Source of the DNA: Erysipelotrichaceae bacterium
GTDB lineage: Bacteria; Bacillota_I; Bacilli_A; Erysipelotrichales; Erysipelotrichaceae
Reading direction: 5' to 3'
Assembly (NCBI GenBank): GCA_030533035.1
Contig: JAUNJW010000096.1
Span: 1 to 7,427, forward strand
Length of the DNA stretch: 7,427 nt
A program made the translations under genes and the position numbers. How positions within the stretch are numbered: position 1 is the stretch's first letter; each line of letters opens with the position of its first letter. Positions 1-6,072 of this stretch are shown here, piece after piece. Below the pieces are notes generated by a model that made no database searches, was not told the origin of the DNA, and saw only the letters and a list, made by a program, of their open reading frames with translations.

Positions 1-15
1 GAAGAAAAACTTACT

Positions 16-45
16 GGGAGGGTCAAAGTGATCCTTCCTTTTTTT
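16..45 (+). terminator. Rho-independent terminator of a gene left of the window
   Basis: A 10-bp stem (16-25 GGGAGGGTCA with 29-38 TGATCCTTCC, two G-U pairs) with a 3-base loop is followed by seven T at 39-45. The polarity is plus strand, so it should end a gene lying to the left of the window that converges on the minus-strand acyl-CoA synthetase. No coding sequence for that gene can be seen in the first 15 bases. Confidence 0.75.
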
Positions 46-50
46 GCGGT

Positions 51-82
51 AGAAGAAAAGGGCACAGCGGTCAGCTGTGCCC
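51..82 (-). terminator. Rho-independent terminator of the acyl-CoA synthetase gene
   Basis: Read on the minus strand, a perfect 9-bp stem (82-74 with 68-60, arm GGGCACAGC on that strand) and a 5-base loop lie 8 bases after the TAA stop of the 91-1737 gene. A T-rich tract interrupted by C (CTTTTCTTCT, 60-51) follows. The broken T-run makes it weaker than the other terminators here, but the stem is perfect and the position is right. Confidence 0.75.
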
Positions 83-90
83 ATGCGTTG

Positions 91-1737
91 TTATGATCTG
101 TTCTGTTTTTCAACAAGTCTTGTGGCGCCATAGAGTTCACGGAGCTTCGGCTTGTCGATCTTGCCGGTCGCGTTGCGGATGACCGGGGCGAAGATGAGCT
201 TTCTCGGTCTCTTGTAGCGGGGCAGGTCGAGGCAGAACCGGTTGAGTTCCTCTTCGTCAAGTTCGAAGCCTTCCTTGACCTGGATGATCGCAGCCGCGAT
301 TTCACCGAGTCTTTCATCAGGCAGGCCGATGACAGCCGCGTCGTGGACCTTGGAATTGGTCATCAGGAATGACTCAATCTGGACAGGATAGAGGTTTTCA
401 CCGCCGGAGATGATGACGTCCTTCTTTCTGTCGACCAGGAAGATGAAGCCGTCTTCATCCTGCATTGCCATGTCGCCGGTGTGGAGCCAGCCGTTTTCAA
501 GGACTTCAGCTGTAGCTTCCGGATTCTTGTAGTATTCGACCATGACGCCGGGACCCTTGACGCAGAGTTCACCGACATCGCCCTGTCTGACCAGGTTGTT
601 CTGTTCATCGACAATCTTTGTCGCCCAGCCATAGCCCGGCACGCCGATGGCGCCGACCTTGTGGACATTTTCCATGCCGAGGTGGACGCAGCCCGGGCCG
701 GTGGATTCGGACAGACCGTAGTTGGTGTCATATTTGTGGTTGGGGAAGTACTTCAGCCAGTGGCGGATCAGGCTCGGCGGTACCGGCTGGGCGCCGATAT
801 GCATGAGGCGCCACTGTGATGTGCGGTAGTTTTCAAGCTTGATTCTGCCGGAGTCAAGAGCGGCCAGGATATCCTGGGCCCAGGGAACCAGCAGCCATAC
901 GATTGTGCAGCCTTCATTGGAGACGGCGCTCATGATCGCTTCCGGTGAGTTGCCTTTCAGGATGACAGCGCGGCTGCCGGTGTAAAGGGAGCCGAACCAG
1001 TGCATCTTGGCGCCGGTATGGTACAGCGGCGGAATGCACAGGAATGTGTCGTTCTTGGTTGTGGCGTGATGGATCGCCTCCATTCTCGCGGACTGGGAGA
1101 GGGCTTCGTGCTTGAGCAGGATCGCCTTCGGGAAGCCGGTGGTGCCGCTGGAGAAGTAGATGGCGCCGTCATCAGTGTCCTGGATCAGGATCTTCGGTGC
1201 CCTGGAGGGGAAGTTGGCCGCCTGGCGGTAGTAGTCCTCGGCATAGGTCGGGGTCTGGTCGCCGACATAGTAGAGAAGGGTATTCTTCTTGATCTTTGAT
1301 TCAATGTCCTCGATACGGCCGATGAATTCGGGACCGTAGAAAAGAACGTCTGAATCAGAAGCGTCAAGGCAGTATTCGATTTCGTCCGCGGTAAAGCGGA
1401 AGTTGAGCGGCACGGCGATGGCGCCGGCCTTGAGGATACCGAAATAGATCGGCAGCCATTCCAGGCAGTTCATCAGCAGGATGGCGCATTTCTGGCCGGG
1501 CATGATGCCGCGGTCAATCAGCATATTGGCAACCCGGTTGGCTTTCTCATCAAAAACACCCCAGGTAATCTGCCGGCGGTAGAACGTGTTGCTTGTCGGC
1601 TGGATCAGTTCATATTCTTTCCAGGTGACACGCTGTTCCTCCTTCAGTTCGGGGTTGATTTCAACCAGGGCGATTTCTTTTCCGTAGAGTTTGCTGTTGC
1701 GTTCAAGCAGGTCTGTAATAGGCATAGTTTTTGTCAC
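91..1737 (-). CDS. AMP-forming acyl-CoA synthetase (class I adenylate-forming enzyme)
   Basis: Cytosolic ligase of the ANL superfamily, expected to activate a carboxylic acid with ATP and join it to CoA. The 548 residues carry the full motif set: P-loop YFSSGTTGFPK at 194-204, NYGLSEST at 339-346, HTGD at 419-422, DRKKDVIISGGENLYP at 436-451, and the C-terminal NATGK with the likely catalytic lysine at 526. Length is normal for fatty-acyl or carnitine-type CoA ligases; the acid cannot be named from sequence. Residues about 33-60 form an extended N-terminal stretch holding two similar VTWKEYE and ITWGVFDE segments. The start is uncertain. GTG at 1737 has GAAAGG (1746-1741) only 3 bases upstream, while the in-frame ATG at 1725 (MPITDLLE) lies 15 bases from it. 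The gene is monocistronic, with its own promoter and terminator, and divergent from the iorAB operon, so a link to aryl or branched acid metabolism is plausible but inferred. Confidence 0.9.
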   Translation of the reverse strand: MTKTMPITDLLERNSKLYGKEIALVEINPELKEEQRVTWKEYELIQPTSNTFYRRQITWGVFDEKANRVANMLIDRGIMPGQKCAILLMNCLEWLPIYFGILKAGAIAVPLNFRFTADEIEYCLDASDSDVLFYGPEFIGRIEDIESKIKKNTLLYYVGDQTPTYAEDYYRQAANFPSRAPKILIQDTDDGAIYFSSGTTGFPKAILLKHEALSQSARMEAIHHATTKNDTFLCIPPLYHTGAKMHWFGSLYTGSRAVILKGNSPEAIMSAVSNEGCTIVWLLVPWAQDILAALDSGRIKLENYRTSQWRLMHIGAQPVPPSLIRHWLKYFPNHKYDTNYGLSESTGPGCVHLGMENVHKVGAIGVPGYGWATKIVDEQNNLVRQGDVGELCVKGPGVMVEYYKNPEATAEVLENGWLHTGDMAMQDEDGFIFLVDRKKDVIISGGENLYPVQIESFLMTNSKVHDAAVIGLPDERLGEIAAAIIQVKEGFELDEEELNRFCLDLPRYKRPRKLIFAPVIRNATGKIDKPKLRELYGATRLVEKQNRS

Positions 1738-1756
1738 AATCCTTTCAGCAGTTTAG

Positions 1757-1768
1757 TGCGTTAACGCA
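1757..1768. promoter_or_regulatory. 12-bp perfect palindrome, candidate operator of the acyl-CoA synthetase gene
   Basis: TGCGTTAACGCA is self-complementary over all 12 bases. It starts at the last base of the minus-strand -10 box and covers the predicted transcription start near 1761, where a bound repressor would block the minus-strand promoter. The regulator is unknown and none is encoded in the window. The assignment as an operator is inference from position and symmetry. Confidence 0.5.
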
Positions 1769-1796
1769 TTATAACATTAAAAGGTTGAATTATCAA
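1768..1796 (-). promoter_or_regulatory. Sigma-70-type promoter of the acyl-CoA synthetase gene
   Basis: On the minus strand TTGATA (1796-1791) and a perfect TATAAT (1773-1768) are separated by exactly 17 bases. The expected transcription start near 1761 gives a leader of about 24 bases before the GTG at 1737. Eleven of the twelve hexamer bases match the consensus. Confidence 0.8.
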
Positions 1797-1812
1797 CACG
1801 AGGTGTTATTAT
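1785..1812 (+). promoter_or_regulatory. Sigma-70-type promoter of the iorA-iorB-paaK-ACT operon
   Basis: TTGAAT (1785-1790) and TATTAT (1807-1812) are spaced by 16 bases, with transcription expected near 1819. The -35 box directly abuts the -35 box of the divergent promoter (1791-1796), so the two promoters are back to back and RNA polymerase could hardly occupy both at once. Hexamer matches are 4/6 and 5/6; a shifted -10 within the AT-rich run at 1806-1816 is possible. Confidence 0.6.
1795..1807. promoter_or_regulatory. Inverted repeat inside the operon promoter, candidate operator
   Basis: AACAC GAG GTGTT is a perfect 5-bp inverted repeat with a 3-base centre. It lies between the -35 and -10 boxes of the plus-strand promoter and touches the -35 box of the divergent one. 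The location suits a repressor or MerR-type activator. No regulator gene is present here and no known family consensus was recognised. Confidence 0.4.
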
Positions 1813-1868
1813 ATAAGTCATAACTGACAACGGTCTTTTTTTCGTATATGTCAGAAACGGAGAGAGTC

Positions 1869-3623
1869 ATGGAAAACCAGAGTAAAAAAGAACTTATGCT
1901 GGGCAACAAAGCCGTCGCGAGAGGCTTGTACGAGGCAGGCGTCTGCTTCATCTCAAGCTATCCCGGCACCCCCAGCACGGAGATTACCGAGGAAGCCGCA
2001 AAGTATGATGAGATCTACTGTGAATGGGCTCCCAATGAGAAAGTCGCCATGGAGGCTGCCTTCGGCGCTTCCCTGGCCGGCAGAAGAGCGTTCTGCGGCC
2101 AGAAACATGTCGGCCTGAACGTCGCTGCCGACCCGCTGTATACAATGTCCTATACAGGCGTCAACGCCGGTCTTGTCATCGGCGTCGCCGACGATGCCGG
2201 CATGCACAGTTCCCAGAACGAGCAGGACAGCCGCCATCACGCGATCGCGGCCAAGGTCCCGATGCTGGAACCGTCCGATTCCGCCGAGGCCCTGTACTTC
2301 GCGAAGAAGGCTTATGAGATTTCAGAACAGTTTGACACGCCGGTTCTGCTCAAGATGTGCACAAGAGTCGCCCACTCGCAGTCGCTTGTGGAACCGTCTG
2401 AAAGAAACGTTCCCGTCAAAAAATATGAAAAGAACATCGCCAAGTATGTCATGATGCCGGGCAACGCGATCAGAAGGCATCCGGTTGTCGAGCAGAGAAC
2501 ACGCGACCTGATTGAATTCGCCGAAACAAGCGATCTCAACCGGGTTGAAATGGGAGACACTGCCCTCGGCATCATCACCGCCTCCACTTCCTATCAGTAT
2601 GTCAAGGAAGTCTTCGGCGACAAAGCCAGCGTCCTCAAGCTCGGCATCGCCAACCCGCTGCCGGAAAGACTGATCCGTGATTTCGCGGCGAAAGTGGACA
2701 GGCTCGTCGTAGTCGAGGAACTGGATCCGATTATTGAAAACCACGTGAAATCCCTGGGCATTGAAGTGTCCGGCAAGGATATCTTCCCGCTGGAAGGCGA
2801 GTTCTCACAGAATCTCGTCGCCGCAAAGCTCGGCTGCGCGGTTCCAGAAGGAAAGACCATCGACGCAGCGATTCCGCCGCGTCCGCCTGTGATGTGTGCC
2901 GGCTGCCCGCACAGAGGCATGTTCTACACACTCAAGCAGAACAAGTGCACCGTTCTCGGTGACATCGGCTGCTACACACTCGGCGCCGTCGCACCGCTCG
3001 GCGCGATCGAGACAACCCTGTGCATGGGCGCTTCCATCGGCGCTGTCCACGGCTTCAACAAGATCCTCGGCAAAGAGTCCGAGTCAAAGACAGTCGCGGT
3101 CATCGGCGACTCCACATTCATGCATTCCGGCATGACCGGCCTTGCCAACGTGGCATACAACCAGTCCAACTCGACTGTGATCATTCTCGACAACTCCATC
3201 ACCGGCATGACCGGCCACCAGCAGAATCCGACCACCGGATACAACATCAAGGGCGATCCGGCCGGAAAGATCGACCTGGAAGCCCTCTGCAGAGCCATGG
3301 GATTCAACCGGGTCGCGGTCACAGATCCCTATGATCTTGCCCAGTGCGACAGGGTGCTTAAGGAAGAGCTGGCAGCGGAAGAACCGTCTGTCATCATCTC
3401 GAGAAGACCGTGCGCGCTGCTGAAATATGTAAAGCACAAGGCACCTCTGAAGGTGAACACTGACAAGTGCGTCGGCTGCAAATCCTGCATGCGGATCGGC
3501 TGCCCGGCGATTTCCATCAAAAACGGACAGGCAAGCGTTGACACAACCCTGTGTGTCGGCTGCGGCGTCTGCTCACAGCTGTGTCATTTCGATGCCCTTG
3601 AGGCAGGGGAAAAGGAGGCTTAA
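1869..3623 (+). CDS. iorA: Indolepyruvate ferredoxin oxidoreductase, alpha subunit
   Basis: Thiamine-diphosphate and iron-sulfur subunit of cytosolic IOR, which with IorB interconverts arylpyruvates plus CoA and arylacetyl-CoA, CO2 and reduced ferredoxin. Seen in the 584 residues: N-terminal pyrimidine-binding domain with SSYPGTPSTEITE (about 29-41) and NEK at 56-58; the central 2-oxoacid oxidoreductase domain; a TPP-binding domain with CAGCPHRGMFYTLK (343-356), GDIGCYTLG (364-372) and GDS followed by DN near 441; and two C-terminal 4Fe-4S motifs with cysteines at 534/537/540/545 and 562/565/568/572. Length and order are as expected for IorA. I chose ATG 1869 because GGAG at 1859-1862 lies 6 bases upstream; the in-frame ATG at 1848 would add seven residues but has no Shine-Dalgarno sequence. 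First gene of the operon; iorB follows after 2 bases. No ferredoxin gene is nearby, so the electron carrier comes from elsewhere. Confidence 0.95.
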   Translation: MENQSKKELMLGNKAVARGLYEAGVCFISSYPGTPSTEITEEAAKYDEIYCEWAPNEKVAMEAAFGASLAGRRAFCGQKHVGLNVAADPLYTMSYTGVNAGLVIGVADDAGMHSSQNEQDSRHHAIAAKVPMLEPSDSAEALYFAKKAYEISEQFDTPVLLKMCTRVAHSQSLVEPSERNVPVKKYEKNIAKYVMMPGNAIRRHPVVEQRTRDLIEFAETSDLNRVEMGDTALGIITASTSYQYVKEVFGDKASVLKLGIANPLPERLIRDFAAKVDRLVVVEELDPIIENHVKSLGIEVSGKDIFPLEGEFSQNLVAAKLGCAVPEGKTIDAAIPPRPPVMCAGCPHRGMFYTLKQNKCTVLGDIGCYTLGAVAPLGAIETTLCMGASIGAVHGFNKILGKESESKTVAVIGDSTFMHSGMTGLANVAYNQSNSTVIILDNSITGMTGHQQNPTTGYNIKGDPAGKIDLEALCRAMGFNRVAVTDPYDLAQCDRVLKEELAAEEPSVIISRRPCALLKYVKHKAPLKVNTDKCVGCKSCMRIGCPAISIKNGQASVDTTLCVGCGVCSQLCHFDALEAGEKEA

Positions 3624-3625
3624 TC

Positions 3626-4198
3626 ATGAAGACAAAGAATATCATGATCGTCGGCGTCGGCGGCCAGGGATCTCTTCTGGCATCCAAGCTTCTCGGCCAT
3701 CTGCTAATGTCCCAGGGCTATGACGTCAAGGTTTCCGAAGTGCACGGCATGAGCCAGCGCGGCGGTTCCGTCGTCACCTATGTCCGCTATGGCGACAAGG
3801 TCTATTCACCGGTCATTGACAAAGGCGAAGCCGACTTTATCGTCTCCTTTGAAGCGCTTGAAGCCGCCAGATGGCTGCCGTTCCTGAAGGAGGACGGCGT
3901 CATCGTCACAAATACCCAGCAGATCGACCCGATGCCTGTCATCACCGGCGCCATGGAGTATCCGGAAGACATCATCGGAAAGATGAAGGCGACCGGCCTG
4001 AAGGTCGACGCCCTTGACTGCCTGCAGCTGGCTGAGGAAGCCGGCTCCTCCAAAGCGGTCAACGTCGTTCTGCTCGGAAGACTTTCGCACTACTTCGACA
4101 TTTCCGATGAGGACTGGGACGCCTCGCTGGCGGCGATTGTTCCGGCCCGCTTCCTCGAAATGAACCGCAAAGCATTCCAGCTTGGCAGAAATGCCTGA
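3626..4198 (+). CDS. iorB: Indolepyruvate ferredoxin oxidoreductase, beta subunit
   Basis: Partner of IorA; corresponds to the gamma-type domain of pyruvate:ferredoxin oxidoreductases. The 190 residues begin with a nucleotide-fold-like GVGGQGSLLASKLL (10-23), followed by the family signature SEVHGMSQRGGSV (37-49) and a KGEADFIVSFEALEA stretch (66-80). Full length for the family, no truncation. A strong Shine-Dalgarno AAGGAGG (3612-3618) is embedded in the last codons of iorA, 7 bases before ATG 3626, and the genes are separated by only 2 bases, so translation is probably coupled as fits an obligate two-subunit enzyme. No cysteine cluster is present, as expected, since the Fe-S centres are in IorA. 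Confidence 0.94.
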   Translation: MKTKNIMIVGVGGQGSLLASKLLGHLLMSQGYDVKVSEVHGMSQRGGSVVTYVRYGDKVYSPVIDKGEADFIVSFEALEAARWLPFLKEDGVIVTNTQQIDPMPVITGAMEYPEDIIGKMKATGLKVDALDCLQLAEEAGSSKAVNVVLLGRLSHYFDISDEDWDASLAAIVPARFLEMNRKAFQLGRNA

Positions 4199-4226
4199 TT
4201 AATACATTAGAAAGAGCAGGAAACGT

Positions 4227-5528
4227 ATGGAAAGGTATTATCAGAAAGAGATTGAAACAGCCAGCCGTGAGGAAATCACGGCCATCCAGGACGAAAAACT
4301 CGTCAGGCAGGTAAAGCATGTCTGGGAGAACGTTCCTTTCTACCGCAAAAAGATGGAAGAAAAGGGACTGACGCCCGATGACATCAAAGGCATCGCCGAC
4401 CTGCACAAGCTGCCATTTATCATGAAGGATGATCTCAAGGAACAGTATCCGTACGGTCTGCTTGCAGTCCCGCTCAAGGACGTTGTGAGAATCCATTCCA
4501 CATCCGGCACAACCGGAAAACGTGTCGTTTCATTCTATACCCAGCATGACATCGATCTCTGGGATGACTGCTGCGCCAGGGCAATCACGGCGGCTGGCGG
4601 AACCGATGAGGACGTCTGCCAGGTATCCTACGGCTTCGGCCTGTTCACCGGCGGCGCCGGCCTCAACGGCGGCTCCCACAAGGTCGGCTGTCTGACCGTA
4701 CCGATGAGCTCCGGCAACACCGACCGCCAGATCATGTTCATTATGGACATGCAGGCGACAATTCTCTGCTGCACACCGTCTTACGCGGCGTATCTGGGCG
4801 AAAGGATGAAGGAACTGGGCTACGGTCCGGATGACATCCCCCTCAAGGCCGGCATCTTCGGCGCTGAAGCCTGGAGTGAGGAAATGCGCCACAGCATCGA
4901 GGAGACCCTCGGCATCAAGGCGTATGACATTTACGGCCTGACGGAAATCTCCGGCCCCGGCGTTGCCTTTGAGTGCTCCGCCCAGGACGGCATGCATGTC
5001 AACGAAGACCACTTCGTTCCGGAAATCATCGATCCCAAGACCGGTGAGGTCCTGCCGGATGGCGAACAGGGCGAACTCGTCTTCACATGCCTGGACAAGG
5101 AAGCCTTCCCGCTGATCAGATACAGAACAAGAGACATCTGTGTTCTCAACCGTGAACCGTGCTCCTGCGGCCGCACCCATGTCCGCATGAGAAAGCCGAT
5201 GGGCAGAACCGACGACATGCTCATCATCCGCGGCGTCAACGTCTTCCCGAGCCAGATCGAAACCGTTCTGCTCAACAACGGCTACGCCGCCAACTACCAG
5301 ATTATCGTTGACCGTGTCAACAACACCGATACCCTCGAGGTCCAGGTTGAGATGACGCCTGAAATGTTCACCGACAACATCGGTGAGATCTCCAACCGCC
5401 AGAAGATTCTTGTGGACGGACTGAGATCCATGCTCGGCCTCAAGGCAAAGGTTACCCTCGTCACGCCGAAGACCATCGCCAGAAGCGAAGGCAAGGCAGT
5501 CCGCGTCATTGACAAGAGAAAGATATAA
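4227..5528 (+). CDS. paaK: Phenylacetate-CoA ligase family protein (arylacetate:CoA ligase, AMP-forming)
   Basis: Expected to convert phenylacetate, or a related arylacetate such as indoleacetate, with ATP and CoA to arylacetyl-CoA, AMP and PPi in the cytosol. The 433 residues match the usual PaaK length. Visible motifs: P-loop STSGTTGK (91-98), the GFGLFTGGAGLNGG stretch (136-149), YGLTE (236-240), LIRYRTRDI (296-304), CSCGRTHVRM (312-321), GRTDDMLIIRGVNVFPSQIE (326-345) and the C-terminal EGKAVRV with the probable catalytic lysine at 423. It follows iorB by 28 bases with a modest GCAGGAAA ribosome site. Paired with IOR, it shares arylacetyl-CoA as product or substrate. No other paa catabolic gene (paaABCDE, ring epoxidation) is present in the window, so aerobic phenylacetate degradation is not supported. 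Exact aryl substrate is inferred. Confidence 0.92.
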   Translation: MERYYQKEIETASREEITAIQDEKLVRQVKHVWENVPFYRKKMEEKGLTPDDIKGIADLHKLPFIMKDDLKEQYPYGLLAVPLKDVVRIHSTSGTTGKRVVSFYTQHDIDLWDDCCARAITAAGGTDEDVCQVSYGFGLFTGGAGLNGGSHKVGCLTVPMSSGNTDRQIMFIMDMQATILCCTPSYAAYLGERMKELGYGPDDIPLKAGIFGAEAWSEEMRHSIEETLGIKAYDIYGLTEISGPGVAFECSAQDGMHVNEDHFVPEIIDPKTGEVLPDGEQGELVFTCLDKEAFPLIRYRTRDICVLNREPCSCGRTHVRMRKPMGRTDDMLIIRGVNVFPSQIETVLLNNGYAANYQIIVDRVNNTDTLEVQVEMTPEMFTDNIGEISNRQKILVDGLRSMLGLKAKVTLVTPKTIARSEGKAVRVIDKRKI

Positions 5529-5546
5529 TAAATCCGGAGGTGGATG

Positions 5547-5978
5547 ATGAGTATCAAGCAGATTTCAGTATTTCTGGTCAACAAGCCCGGCACGCTGAAG
5601 AACATGACCAGCGTCCTGGCAGCCAACAGCATCGACATGCGCGCGATCTCCCTGGCTGAGACAGACGAGTTCGGCATCGCCAGAATCGTCGTCGACGACG
5701 TGATCCGGGCCAGAGAGGTTCTCGAGGACAGCGACTTTGTCGCCAGCATCAATTCCGTCATTCCGGTGGAGATTCCCGACACCCCGGGCGGACTGGACAA
5801 GATCCTCGGTGATTTCGCCGCCGCGAATATCAATATCCAGTACATGTATTCCTTCGTTCTCTCCAAGGCAGACGGCACAGCCGGCATGATCTTCCGGGTC
5901 AATGACACGGCGTCCGCCGAGGCTAAGCTTGCGGCCAGGGGACTCAAGATCCTCACCTGGGACGAGATCAAAGACTGA
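5547..5978 (+). CDS. Tandem ACT-domain protein, probable amino-acid sensor
   Basis: Small cytosolic protein of 143 residues made of two ACT domains and no catalytic domain. The first (about 1-70) opens with the strand and turn QISVFLVNKPGTLKNM, the second (about 71-143) with PDTPGGLDKILGDF followed by NINIQYMYSFV. ACT domains bind amino acids, usually at dimer interfaces; free-standing double-ACT proteins of this type are commonly found beside paaK and iorAB genes. A role in sensing an aromatic amino acid and controlling IOR or the ligase is inference. GGAGG at 5536-5540 lies 6 bases before ATG 5547 but only 3 before the ATG at 5544, so I prefer the shorter start. It is the last operon gene, 18 bases after paaK, and a terminator follows within 20 bases of its stop. 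Confidence 0.9.
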   Translation: MSIKQISVFLVNKPGTLKNMTSVLAANSIDMRAISLAETDEFGIARIVVDDVIRAREVLEDSDFVASINSVIPVEIPDTPGGLDKILGDFAAANINIQYMYSFVLSKADGTAGMIFRVNDTASAEAKLAARGLKILTWDEIKD

Positions 5979-5997
5979 AACAGCGGATATCAAAGAA

Positions 5998-6024
5998 GGG
6001 CAGACAGGCGTCTGTCCTTTTTTT
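5998..6024 (+). terminator. Rho-independent terminator of the iorA-ACT operon
   Basis: An 8-bp stem (5998-6005 GGGCAGAC with 6010-6017 GTCTGTCC, one G-U pair) with loop AGGC is followed by seven T (6018-6024). It begins 20 bases after the ACT gene stop. It separates the operon from the downstream MATE gene, which then needs its own promoter. Confidence 0.88.
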
Positions 6025-6059
6025 CGGGCGGAACCCTGTTTAACTGATTTTTAATGTGT

Positions 6060-6065
6060 TATATT
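6060..6065 (+). promoter_or_regulatory. Probable -10 box of the MATE gene promoter
   Basis: TATATT preceded by TGTGT (an extended -10-like context) lies between the operon terminator and the MATE gene. No good -35 hexamer is present; the best is TGTTTA at 6037-6042, 17 bases upstream. Transcription would begin near 6072, one base before the first ATG at 6073. Confidence 0.45.
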
Positions 6066-6072
6066 ACCAGTC

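Noticed and set aside
1848..1868. Upstream ATG at 1848 as the iorA start
   Set aside because: It is in frame but has no Shine-Dalgarno sequence, whereas ATG 1869 has GGAG at ideal spacing. It stays possible.
4199..4226. A separate promoter or terminator between iorB and paaK
   Set aside because: The 28-base gap has no hairpin and no convincing promoter hexamer pair, so paaK is taken as part of the operon.
4530..5180. 216-codon open frame on the minus strand opposite the paaK gene
   Set aside because: It lies wholly inside a clear full-length PaaK-family gene, has no recognisable domain, and is the kind of frame produced by GC-rich codon usage.
5294..5971. 225-codon minus-strand open frame spanning the paaK end and the ACT gene
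   Set aside because: It overlaps two well-supported genes and their intergenic ribosome site, and shows no recognisable domain.
1869..5978. Aerobic phenylacetate (paa) degradation cluster
   Set aside because: Only a PaaK-like ligase is present. There is no epoxidase, isomerase or ring hydrolase gene, and the partner is an oxygen-sensitive ferredoxin-linked IOR.
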